Shown here in pieces: positions 1-4,903 of a stretch of 6,884 nucleotides of DNA. The stretch is from an uncultured Treponema sp. GTDB taxonomy: Bacteria; Spirochaetota; Spirochaetia; Treponematales; Treponemataceae. The stretch lies in NCBI GenBank assembly GCA_937901865.1, contig CALDID010000282.1:1-6884 (forward strand), given 5' to 3'. Every line of letters starts with the position of its first letter. Position 1 is the first letter of the stretch. The notes beneath the pieces are model-generated. The model was not told where the DNA came from. It did not search any database and was given only the letters and a program-made list of their open reading frames with translations. The translations under genes and the position numbers were made by a program.

Positions 1-8
1 GCAAAAAG

Positions 9-42
9 ATTATCGGGTCGAGCCCGATAATGACAATTATCG
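9..42 (-). promoter_or_regulatory. attenuator-like three-segment hairpin set / terminator
   Basis: Read on the minus strand, CGATAAT (42-36), ATTATCGGG (31-23) and CCCGATAAT (17-9) follow one another. The middle segment can pair with either neighbour: a 7-bp stem with a TGTC loop, or a 9-bp stem with a 5-base loop followed by CTTTTT (8-3). The second form is a good intrinsic terminator and the first would block it, which is attenuator geometry. It lies just downstream of the small RNA terminator on the same strand, so it may be a backup terminator or may control a gene beyond the left edge. The switching is inference; the pairing is seen directly. Confidence 0.45.
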
Positions 43-54
43 AACAAGTCTAAT

Positions 55-90
55 AAAAAATGCCGCTTACTAAAACTTAGAAAGCGACAT
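55..90 (-). terminator. intrinsic terminator of the candidate small RNA
   Basis: On the minus strand an 8-bp stem (89-82 with 68-61, including one G-U pair) is stacked on a 4-bp stem (80-77 with 73-70) with a 3-nt loop, and is followed by six T (60-55). The A90/T60 pair can extend it. This is a strong rho-independent terminator on this strand only. Confidence 0.7.
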
Positions 91-195
91 TAAAGGAGGT
101 GAAAAAATGAGAAACGCCCATGCGAAAGAAAAAGACGACAGCTCGCATGGACAGAAAAACAAAAACGCTGTACTGTGACACAGAACAAACGAGTT
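55..195 (-). ncRNA. candidate small RNA with exposed anti-Shine-Dalgarno motif
   Basis: No known RNA family was recognised. The minus strand holds a complete transcription unit of about 140 nt. A promoter at 202-230 places the start near 195. Next come a 5' hairpin (187-169, UGU-CUGU stem, 3-nt loop, one U-U mismatch), an 8-bp hairpin CCATGCGA/TCGCATGG (150-143 with 125-118), and an apparently unpaired U-rich stretch containing CACCTCCTTT (101-92). A terminator hairpin (89-61) with six U ends it. One base pair in the terminator stem is G-U on the minus strand but C-A on the plus strand, which favours the minus strand as the RNA. CACCUCCUUU equals the 3' tail of 16S rRNA and could base-pair with Shine-Dalgarno sequences, as C-rich-loop regulatory RNAs do. 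Function and expression are inference. Confidence 0.55.
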
Positions 196-201
196 ATTTA
201 T

Positions 202-230
202 ATAATAATCACATTTCTCTAAATAGTCAA
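202..230 (-). promoter_or_regulatory. sigma70-type promoter of the candidate small RNA
   Basis: The minus strand reads TTGACT (230-225), a 17-base spacer, then TATTAT (207-202). Transcription would start near 195, just before the first hairpin of the candidate small RNA. Confidence 0.55.
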
Positions 231-280
231 GTTTTTTTTCTTTTTTTATGATTTTTTTCCCTATATTCTCTCTTTTTTAC
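231..280. other. T-rich spacer between divergent promoters
   Basis: The plus strand here is dominated by runs of T separated by a few other bases. It lies between the minus-strand -35 at 225-230 and the plus-strand -35 at 281-286. No gene is seen in it. Such tracts may bend DNA or act as UP-like elements; this is inference. Confidence 0.4.
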
Positions 281-309
281 TTGCCTATCATCGAAATTAT
301 TATTATATT
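281..309 (+). promoter_or_regulatory. promoter of the BI-1 family gene
   Basis: TTGCCT (281-286), a 17-base spacer and TATATT (304-309). Only six bases separate the -10 from the ATG at 316, so transcription would start at or next to the start codon. No Shine-Dalgarno is present. Confidence 0.5.
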
Positions 310-315
310 GAAAGT

Positions 316-1008
316 ATGGAAAGTTTTATTGCACAGCAGGCACAAAGTTCTGCCTCAAGAAAGTTTATGACAAGGGTCTACGGCTGGATGTTTTTAGCCT
401 TGGTGATAAGCGGAATAGCTGCTTTATTCACTGCAACGAATGAACACCTCCTCCGTCTTATTTTTGGCACACGATTCGGCTTTATCGTTTTGATAGTCGG
501 AGAGCTTGCGCTCGTGTGGTATCTGTCGGCGAATATCAGAAACTTGTCGCCTGTAGCCGCAACTACGACGTTTTTCGCATATTCAGTATTAAACGGCATG
601 TCGCTTGCATCGATATTCTTTGTCTATCCAATCGGAAACATCGTCAATGTCTTCTTTGTAACAGCACTTATGTTCGGCGCAATGACCATCTACGGAATGA
701 TTACAAAGACAGACATCAGCTCATTTTCTCGCTATTTTTCAATGGCACTCATCGGGCTTGTTATCGCCTCTGTGGTAAATCTTTTGCTAAAGTCATCGGG
801 GCTTGATTGGCTGATTTCTATTGCAGGAGTTGTGCTGTTCACCGCTCTTACTGCGTGGGACACTCAAAAAGTCGTACGAAGCGCACAATATGCTACCGAT
901 AGCGACGCGTATAAAAACGTTGCTATCTTTGCCGCACTTAATTTGTATCTTGATTTCATTAACATCTTCTTATATCTCCTTCGTTTATTCGGAAATAGAA
1001 GAAGATAG
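316..1008 (+). CDS. Bax inhibitor-1 (TMBIM/YbhL-YccA) family membrane protein
   Basis: An integral inner-membrane protein of 230 residues, typical of bacterial BI-1 proteins, with about seven hydrophobic segments. Family hallmarks seen: the N-terminal RVYGWM motif (20-25), the NGMSLAS segment (93-99), TAWDTQK (179-185) and the C-terminal LYLDFINIFLYLLRLFG helix ending in a basic tail. In the Bacillus homologue YetJ, two membrane aspartates form a pH-sensing pair in a calcium leak channel; Asp182 and Asp213 are the likely equivalents here. The homologues YccA (an FtsH modulator) and YbhL make transport or protease modulation possible, and the physiological role is not certain. The ATG at 316 is chosen because it keeps the usual hydrophilic N-terminus, although no ribosome binding site precedes it; Met18 is the alternative. 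The gene is monocistronic, with its own promoter and terminators, and convergent with rnc. Confidence 0.9.
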   Translation: MESFIAQQAQSSASRKFMTRVYGWMFLALVISGIAALFTATNEHLLRLIFGTRFGFIVLIVGELALVWYLSANIRNLSPVAATTTFFAYSVLNGMSLASIFFVYPIGNIVNVFFVTALMFGAMTIYGMITKTDISSFSRYFSMALIGLVIASVVNLLLKSSGLDWLISIAGVVLFTALTAWDTQKVVRSAQYATDSDAYKNVAIFAALNLYLDFINIFLYLLRLFGNRRR

Positions 1009-1014
1009 CCGTAC

Positions 1015-1041
1015 AGCTTTTTGAAAAAGAGCTTATTTTTT
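1015..1041 (+). terminator. first terminator after the BI-1 gene
   Basis: AGCTTTTT and AAAAAGAGCT form a hairpin (1015-1033) with a one-base bulge, followed by TATTTTTT (to 1041). It begins seven bases after the BI-1 stop. Its T tract overlaps the last codons of the convergent rnc gene. Confidence 0.5.
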
Positions 1042-1758
1042 GCTGCCCATAAGTGCATTATACGCCATTTGGGCAGCTTTTTGTTCCGCTTGTTTCTTAT
1101 TCTTGCCCTCACAAGGTCCATAAGTGGAATCTTTTAAATGCACTTTTATCCAAAAAGTTCTATCGTGGTCAGGACCTTCTTCCTTTACAATTTCATACAC
1201 AGGGCACGTCTTTTCTCTTTTCTGATACAATTCTTGCAGCAGTGTTTTGTAATCTTTTTGACCTTTGTTCTGCTGCACTTTGCGGATTTCTGGCACAATG
1301 AAGCGTAAAACGAGCTTTTCAGCCTCTTCAAATCCCTTGTCCAAATAATAAGCCCCTATCACCGCTTCCCAAGCGTCCGCTAAAATTGCGCTTTTTTCTC
1401 TGCCGCCACTCTTTTCTTCTCCTCTTCCCATCACCAAGCATTTATCTATTCCCATTTCAATCGCAAGAGGAGCGAGCGTCTTTTCAGATACGACAACTGA
1501 TTTTATCTTCGCAAGGTCGCCTTCTTGATTTTCTACCATATCATTGTATAAAAATGAAGCCGTAGACATTCCAAGCACACTATCGCCTAAAAACTCCATA
1601 CGCTCATTATTATAATGCTTAAACTCTACACTTTCGTTTGAAAAAGAGCGATGATGAAAAGCTAAATCTAAAAGAGATAAGTCATTAAAATGAATACCAA
1701 GATTTTTGCAAAAATTTTCTAGCATTTTTTTTCTATCTTTCTCAATATGCTTTTTCAT
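1033..1758 (-). CDS. rnc: ribonuclease III
   Basis: An endonuclease that cleaves double-stranded RNA, processing rRNA precursors and structured mRNAs in the cytoplasm; it acts as a homodimer with Mg2+. The protein is 241 residues, normal for the family. The RNase III signature NERMEFLGDS (51-60) supplies Glu52, Glu55 and Asp59, and DAWEAVIGAYYLDKG (128-142) supplies Asp128 and Glu131; these match the E. coli catalytic set E38, E41, D45, D114 and E117. A double-stranded RNA binding domain occupies about 169-240 and ends with the usual KKQAEQKAAQMA helix. An in-frame ATG ten codons upstream (1788) was rejected because AGGAG (1766-1770) sits seven bases before the ATG at 1758. It follows acpP on the same strand, separated by a terminator, so its level probably depends on readthrough or a weak local promoter. 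Confidence 0.96.
   Translation of the reverse strand: MKKHIEKDRKKMLENFCKNLGIHFNDLSLLDLAFHHRSFSNESVEFKHYNNERMEFLGDSVLGMSTASFLYNDMVENQEGDLAKIKSVVVSEKTLAPLAIEMGIDKCLVMGRGEEKSGGREKSAILADAWEAVIGAYYLDKGFEEAEKLVLRFIVPEIRKVQQNKGQKDYKTLLQELYQKREKTCPVYEIVKEEGPDHDRTFWIKVHLKDSTYGPCEGKNKKQAEQKAAQMAYNALMGSKK
1042..1082 (+). terminator. second terminator, embedded in the rnc coding end
   Basis: GCTGCCCA (1042-1049) pairs perfectly with TGGGCAGC (1070-1077) across a 20-base loop and is followed by five T (1078-1082). On the plus strand this is a credible backup terminator for the BI-1 transcript, lying antisense within the last codons of rnc. Confidence 0.45.
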
Positions 1759-1830
1759 ATTTTCTCTCCTTTGGTGATATAAAGACATAAAAAATATTTA
1801 TAAAATCTGCGCTTCGCACTTTTATATGTG

Positions 1831-1862
1831 AAAAAAGAAAGGCACAGAAAAACCTGTGCCTT
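1831..1862 (-). terminator. intrinsic terminator after acpP
   Basis: On the minus strand AAGGCACAG and CTGTGCCTT form a perfect 9-bp stem (1862-1854 with 1847-1839) with a 6-base loop, followed by a T-rich tract (to 1831). It separates acpP from rnc. Confidence 0.85.
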
Positions 1863-1885
1863 CTCTTTAGCAGAAAGAAATAAAA

Positions 1886-2122
1886 TTATTTCTTCTGAGA
1901 CATAATGAAGTCGTAAGCGTCTTTTACAGTTTCGAACTCATTTGCCTTGTCATCTGGGATACTTACACCCATTTCTTCTTCGATAGCATAAACAAGCTCG
2001 TATGTATCCAAGCTATCTGCACCAAGGTCGCCGCGGAAAGATGCTTCCATAGTTACCTTAGCTGGGTCAATCTCAAGTTTATCTGCGATAAGCTTCTGAA
2101 TTTTCTCGAACGTCTCGTCCAT
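1886..2122 (-). CDS. acpP: acyl carrier protein
   Basis: A small acidic cytoplasmic protein that carries growing fatty-acyl chains as thioesters on a 4'-phosphopantetheine arm during type II fatty acid synthesis. It has 78 residues, the standard length. The modification motif GADSLD (34-39) is intact, with Ser37 as the attachment site. The second helix (TYELVYAIEEEMG) is acidic, as needed for docking partner enzymes. AGGAG (2133-2129) stands six bases before the ATG. It is read after rpmF with a 39-base gap, almost certainly from the same promoters, and is followed by a strong terminator. The arm donor is CoA, whose precursor is made by CoaD, encoded two genes upstream. The order rpmF-acpP-rnc echoes the widespread rpmF/fab/acpP/rnc cluster without the fab genes. 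Confidence 0.97.
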   Translation of the reverse strand: MDETFEKIQKLIADKLEIDPAKVTMEASFRGDLGADSLDTYELVYAIEEEMGVSIPDDKANEFETVKDAYDFIMSQKK

Positions 2123-2161
2123 GTTATACTCCTGTATTGCGAACTCTCGCTTTGATTGGCA

Positions 2162-2344
2162 CTAAGCCTGAGGGATAATTACCTGTCGTCCACCGTAATA
2201 TCCGCACTTTGGACAAACATGATGCTGCATTGTCAAGTTCCCGCAGTTGCTGCATTCCACAAGCTGAGGAGCTACGAGATGCATATTTACACCACGACGT
2301 CTGCGTGTGCGAGCCTTTGATGTTTTCGCTCTAGGTACTGCCAT
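2162..2344 (-). CDS. rpmF: 50S ribosomal protein L32
   Basis: A structural protein of the large ribosomal subunit. It has 60 residues with the standard MAVPRAKTSKARTRRRR basic N-terminus. It is the zinc-binding form: the pairs Cys31/Cys34 and Cys44/Cys47 make a complete zinc ribbon, so this is not the cysteine-free paralogue some bacteria use under zinc limitation. GAGG (2355-2352) lies seven bases before the ATG. It heads the rpmF-acpP unit behind two tandem promoters, as expected for a highly expressed gene. A small dyad (2359-2373) lies just upstream of its ribosome binding site. Confidence 0.97.
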   Translation of the reverse strand: MAVPRAKTSKARTRRRRGVNMHLVAPQLVECSNCGNLTMQHHVCPKCGYYGGRQVIIPQA

Positions 2345-2389
2345 ATTATAACCTCACTGTAAAGTTAATTTACCGATATAACATTGACT

Positions 2390-2419
2390 ATAATACAACA
2401 GAAATCCCTTATGTGTCAA
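2390..2419 (-). promoter_or_regulatory. proximal promoter of rpmF-acpP
   Basis: On the minus strand, TTGACA (2419-2414), an 18-base spacer and TATTAT (2395-2390). The predicted start near 2383 gives a leader of about 40 bases containing the ribosome binding site. Confidence 0.65.
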
Positions 2420-2421
2420 TA

Positions 2422-2449
2422 ATTATAGCACTTTTATCTCTTTTGTCAA
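2422..2449 (-). promoter_or_regulatory. distal promoter of rpmF-acpP, full consensus hexamers
   Basis: On the minus strand, TTGACA (2449-2444), a 16-base spacer and TATAAT (2427-2422). Both hexamers match the sigma70 consensus exactly. Its predicted start falls within the -35 of the proximal promoter. Confidence 0.75.
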
Positions 2450-2452
2450 ATG

Positions 2453-2480
2453 AAAAATGACACTTTTTTAAAATTTGTCA
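2453..2480 (-). terminator. weak terminator at the coaD end
   Basis: On the minus strand TGACA (2480-2476) and TGTCA (2462-2458) could form a 5-bp stem with a 13-base loop, followed by TTTTTC. It overlaps the coaD stop. The stem is weak, so some readthrough into rpmF is likely. Confidence 0.3.
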
Positions 2481-2963
2481 GTTCATTTTGCTAAATTTTT
2501 CCTTCAACATCTTTGCAATAATAGGGGGAACCATCTCTGAAACATCTGCACCAAATGCCGCAAGGTCTTTTATTGCACTTGATTTCACAATAAAATACTT
2601 CGGCTCAGTAGAAATAAAGAACGTTTCAATGCTGTTATTAAGAGTCCTATTCATCAGTGATAAGTCAAATTCATAGCTGAAATCACGAACATTACGAATA
2701 CCACGCAACATAACCTTTGCGCCACGCTTTTTTGCGTAATCGACGATAAGACCACTCCACAAATGTACCGATACGTTATCCCATTCACTCACAAGTGATT
2801 CTAAAACGGATAGACGTTCTTTATCAGAAAAAAGGCATTTTTTTTCAGGATTAACAGCAATGACAACATCAATTTCGTCAAAAATTTGTCTTGCCCGCTC
2901 TATTATATTTAGATGCCCGTATGTTGGCGGGTCAAATGACCCTGCAAAAATCGCTATAGCCAT
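2478..2963 (-). CDS. coaD: phosphopantetheine adenylyltransferase
   Basis: Catalyses the penultimate step of coenzyme A synthesis: ATP plus 4'-phosphopantetheine gives dephospho-CoA and pyrophosphate. It is cytoplasmic, and bacterial family members are hexameric. The length of 161 residues is standard. Nucleotidyltransferase motifs: GSFDPPTYGH (8-17) containing the T/HxGH signature (His17), the conserved Lys pair in NPEKK (38-42), RGIRNVRDFSYEF (87-99) and the C-terminal KSSAIK segment (127-132), the counterpart of the ATP-binding ISS(T)xxR region. Only a weak AGAAG precedes the ATG at 2963. A good promoter ends ten bases before it, so the leader is probably very short. It is divergent from the lipoprotein gene and lies upstream of rpmF-acpP on the same strand. 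Confidence 0.95.
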   Translation of the reverse strand: MAIAIFAGSFDPPTYGHLNIIERARQIFDEIDVVIAVNPEKKCLFSDKERLSVLESLVSEWDNVSVHLWSGLIVDYAKKRGAKVMLRGIRNVRDFSYEFDLSLMNRTLNNSIETFFISTEPKYFIVKSSAIKDLAAFGADVSEMVPPIIAKMLKEKFSKMN

Positions 2964-2973
2964 AATCTTCTAT

Positions 2974-3002
2974 ATATTATTTTCTTTTACCGCTCCCGTC
3001 AA
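2974..3002 (-). promoter_or_regulatory. coaD promoter
   Basis: On the minus strand, TTGACG (3002-2997), a 17-base spacer and TAATAT (2979-2974). The expected start, near 2967, lies only a few bases before the coaD ATG. Confidence 0.6.
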
Positions 3003-3044
3003 GGTTACCTTTTTTATATCCTTACAATTTTATTTCGCAAAAAA

Positions 3045-3056
3045 TAATGCGCATTA
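3045..3056. promoter_or_regulatory. 12-bp perfect palindrome in the divergent intergenic region
   Basis: TAATGCGCATTA is a perfect palindrome lying between the coaD -35 (2997-3002) and the lipoprotein -35 (3079-3084). Its position fits a dimeric regulator binding site, but no regulator is identified. Confidence 0.3.
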
Positions 3057-3078
3057 CATAAAAAGAAAGTACAAGTAT

Positions 3079-3107
3079 TTGACGAAAATTATTTATATGT
3101 GTATGAT
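3079..3107 (+). promoter_or_regulatory. promoter of the lipoprotein gene
   Basis: TTGACG (3079-3084), a 17-base spacer and TATGAT (3102-3107). The start is expected at about 3114-3115, exactly at the preferred ATG, implying a leaderless mRNA. Confidence 0.65.
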
Positions 3108-3114
3108 AAAAGAC

Positions 3115-3885
3115 ATGCAACTAAAGAATTTCATCAAACTAACAAGCATTGCTTTTTTTTCTATTTTTATTTTAAGCTGTTCTAAGCAAGTTGAGCCAAA
3201 TGCAACACAGCCAGTTGCCGATGAGCCAAAAATTGAAGAAGTAGTAGAAGAGAATTCTGTTATCGAAGAGCCTCAAGAGCAAAATGTAGTAACTGAACCT
3301 GTAAAAAAGATACCTGTTACTCCTATCATAAAGAAGAAAGAAGTCGAAGTAGTTCCAGAACCAACGCCAGGGCCTGTAGTAGAAGTTAAGAAAGAAGAGC
3401 CTCCGAAAAAGGAAGAGCCAAAGGTTGAAGTAAAAGAAGAACCAAAGCAAGAAGTTAATCCTGCGATGGAAGAGTATAAGAGGTCTGTTGCAGAAACTGG
3501 TGATGAGATTGATTATGACACTTTCGAGCGGGACAAAAAAGAGATTAAAAAAATCATCGAAGATTTAATCGTCATTATGAAAGACGGCGATAGTGCAAAA
3601 TGGCAACAATATGTAGAAAAAGCCTCGATTACTTATTGGAGCGACACAAATCATCTCGCTTCTTATTCAAAAAAACTGCCTCAAAAAGGCATCAGAATGA
3701 AGAATTTGAAAGACTATTTCAAATGGGTTTTTGTTCCATCAAGAAAAGGTCAAACGATTGACGAAATTCGCTATATTTCTAATGAAAGTATAAAAGCTGT
3801 TCAAGTGAAAGGCGATAAAGATGTTGTATATTATTATTTCAAAAAAGAGAACGGAAAATGGAAAATCCATTTACCGACTCTTTAA
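3115..3885 (+). CDS. hypothetical lipoprotein with a Pro/Glu/Lys/Val-rich linker
   Basis: Not recognised as a named family. A 256-residue lipoprotein precursor: basic N-terminus, hydrophobic core (8-20), then a spirochaete-style relaxed lipobox I-L-S-Cys, with Cys22 as the likely lipid-modified residue. Residues about 33-118 are a low-complexity linker of Pro, Glu, Lys and Val blocks, like periplasm-spanning or TonB-type linkers. Residues about 125-256 form a folded domain with an amphipathic helix (KKEIKKIIEDLIVIMKDG), aromatic segments and a C-terminal YYYFKKENGKWKIHLP strand pair reminiscent of NTF2-like folds; that likeness is inference. The frame stays open upstream to 2860, but that part runs antisense to coaD, and ATGs at 3097 and 3103 lie inside the promoter. 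The ATG at 3115 gives a normal signal peptide and coincides with the predicted transcript start. Confidence 0.8.
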   Translation: MQLKNFIKLTSIAFFSIFILSCSKQVEPNATQPVADEPKIEEVVEENSVIEEPQEQNVVTEPVKKIPVTPIIKKKEVEVVPEPTPGPVVEVKKEEPPKKEEPKVEVKEEPKQEVNPAMEEYKRSVAETGDEIDYDTFERDKKEIKKIIEDLIVIMKDGDSAKWQQYVEKASITYWSDTNHLASYSKKLPQKGIRMKNLKDYFKWVFVPSRKGQTIDEIRYISNESIKAVQVKGDKDVVYYYFKKENGKWKIHLPTL

Positions 3886-3909
3886 TGTGTAAAAAAGCAG
3901 CTATTTTTT

Positions 3910-3941
3910 ATTACTTATAAAAAGTAATCGTTGATTTTTTT
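3910..3941 (+). terminator. terminator-like dyad after the lipoprotein gene
   Basis: ATTACTT (3910-3916) and AAGTAAT (3922-3928) form a 7-bp stem with a 5-base loop, followed after a short gap by a T run (3935-3941). It overlaps the next gene's -35, so it may also act as an operator. A weaker A6/T6 hairpin lies just upstream (3891-3909). Confidence 0.4.
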
Positions 3942-3959
3942 GCACATTAGAATTATAAT
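3931..3959 (+). promoter_or_regulatory. promoter of the HEAT-like gene
   Basis: TTGATT (3931-3936), a 17-base spacer and a consensus TATAAT (3954-3959). The predicted start near 3966 leaves a leader of about 22 bases containing AGGAGG (3973-3978). Confidence 0.75.
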
Positions 3960-3987
3960 AATAATAAATTCCAGGAGGAAATTATTT

Positions 3988-4704
3988 ATGAGATTGGCTA
4001 AATATGGGACAGGTATTGTCTGCGGGCTTTTGTTGTGTGCTGGTGTTTTGTTTGCTCAGGAACAAAAAGAAGAAACAAACGTTGAATCAGAATACATGCA
4101 GTCTGTAGAAGACCAGGTTATTTCTGAGCTTGCTAATAATGAAAGCAGAGATGACAAGGTTGTGGCTTTACAGTATCTCAAGGATGCTGCTGATGAAGGT
4201 CGTATTACACCAGAAATGATGAATACACTTGACCATCTTGCAGGTGAAGGTCTTACAAATCAGTCAAGAACTGGTGGCCGCATTACGAACAATTATCCAG
4301 ATATTCGTAAGCAGGCTTGCGACATTCTTGCAACAGTAAAGACTGAAGAGTCAAAAAACTCTCTTAAAGTTATCGCTCTTAACGATAATGAGCCAATGGT
4401 TTTAGCCGCAGCTATTCGCGGTCTTGGTGAAATCGGTATCAATGAGGGAGATGAGGTTATTGAAGCAATCAACTGGGCTCAGAAAAGAAATGCAGCATTG
4501 AACCCAACAAGCTCTATGGCACACGAAGTTCTCGTTGCTTATGAGAAACTTGCAGATACTGTTGAAAACAAGCAACCAATGCTTGAGCAGATTGCAAAGA
4601 TTGCTGGAAACAACCGCTATAACAAAGCTGTTCGCAATAAGGCAAAGGCTCTTTTGAAGAAATTCCAGGAAGATAGTAGCAAATCAACTCAGACAGGTAG
4701 ATAA
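3988..4704 (+). CDS. exported HEAT-like helical repeat protein
   Basis: A 238-residue protein of unassigned function. Residues 1-23 form a signal peptide (basic start, GIVCGLLLCAGVLF core, predicted signal peptidase I cleavage after the Ala of LFA, before Gln24), so the mature protein of about 215 residues should be periplasmic. The rest is predicted almost entirely helical. Paired helices such as DIRKQACDILATV and VLAAAIRGLGEIG (about 105-150) have the Ala/Leu/Gly spacing of HEAT or armadillo-type repeats, with flanking helices at about 40-85 and 165-230. Such repeats usually bind other proteins. The frame extends back to a TTG at 3931, but that codon is part of the -35 box. The ATG at 3988 has AGGAGG nine bases upstream and begins the signal peptide. 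Related exported HEAT-like proteins occur in treponemes (family knowledge, not searched). Confidence 0.8.
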   Translation: MRLAKYGTGIVCGLLLCAGVLFAQEQKEETNVESEYMQSVEDQVISELANNESRDDKVVALQYLKDAADEGRITPEMMNTLDHLAGEGLTNQSRTGGRITNNYPDIRKQACDILATVKTEESKNSLKVIALNDNEPMVLAAAIRGLGEIGINEGDEVIEAINWAQKRNAALNPTSSMAHEVLVAYEKLADTVENKQPMLEQIAKIAGNNRYNKAVRNKAKALLKKFQEDSSKSTQTGR

Positions 4705-4725
4705 AAACATAATATCGTCTGACAA

Positions 4726-4758
4726 AAAAAGCATTGCCTTATATGTGCAATGCTTTTT
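4726..4758. terminator. bidirectional terminator between the HEAT-like gene and tRNA-Arg
   Basis: AAAAAGCATTGC (4726-4737) and GCAATGCTTTTT (4747-4758) form a perfect 12-bp stem with a 9-base loop. A runs on one side and T runs on the other make it effective on both strands, ending the HEAT-like transcript and the tRNA transcript. Confidence 0.9.
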
Positions 4759-4776
4759 ATTTGTAAAAATAAAAAC

Positions 4777-4850
4777 CGAGAGATACAGGATTCGAACCTG
4801 CTACCTTCGGCTCCGGAGGCCAACGCTCTATCCAAGTGAGCTAATCTCTC
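4777..4850 (-). tRNA. tRNA-Arg (anticodon CCG)
   Basis: A complete 74-nt cloverleaf on the minus strand: acceptor stem GAGAGAT/ATCTCTC, D stem GCTC/GAGC, anticodon stem TTGGC/GCCGA with loop CTCCGGA, five-base variable loop, and T stem GCAGG/CCTGT with loop TTCGAAT. The anticodon is CCG, reading the arginine codon CGG. The arginine identity features C35, an A after the D-loop GG (A20) and discriminator G73 are present. No 3' CCA is encoded, so it must be added enzymatically. A promoter lies about eight bases upstream and a terminator follows. Confidence 0.97.
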
Positions 4851-4864
4851 ATAGGTAAATAAAA

Positions 4865-4891
4865 TTTATACCGAAATCGTTAAAATGTCAA
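4865..4891 (-). promoter_or_regulatory. promoter of tRNA-Arg
   Basis: On the minus strand, TTGACA (4891-4886), a 15-base spacer and TATAAA (4870-4865). The start near 4858 gives a leader of about eight bases. The -35 lies within 13 bases of the divergent maf start codon. Confidence 0.55.
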
Positions 4892-4903
4892 TAAGAGGAA
4901 TAA

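Noticed and set aside
107..178. Plus-strand 23-codon frame with a perfect AAAGGAGGTG seven bases before its ATG
   Set aside because: The apparent ribosome binding site is the complement of the anti-Shine-Dalgarno motif of the candidate small RNA. No convincing plus-strand promoter is seen, the peptide is hydrophilic and featureless, and hairpin pairing favours the minus strand. It is kept only as an alternative reading.
1759..1788. Ten-codon N-terminal extension of RNase III
   Set aside because: The extension contains the Shine-Dalgarno AGGAG that correctly serves the internal ATG at 1758, and adds residues not needed by the family.
1804..1822. Small hairpin TGCG-CTT-CGCA upstream of rnc as a second terminator
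   Set aside because: The GC stem is only four base pairs with an irregular A/T extension, much weaker than the adjacent 9-bp terminator.
2860..3114. Upstream extension of the lipoprotein frame
   Set aside because: It runs antisense to the coaD coding region, has no ribosome binding site and would put the promoter inside the gene and bury the signal peptide.
3172..3450. Minus-strand frame rich in Phe, Leu and Tyr
   Set aside because: It is the complement of the Glu/Lys/Pro-rich linker codons of the lipoprotein, so its hydrophobic look is an artefact.
3931..3987. TTG start for the HEAT-like protein
   Set aside because: The TTG is the first half of the -35 hexamer, and the consensus -10 and AGGAGG lie downstream of it.
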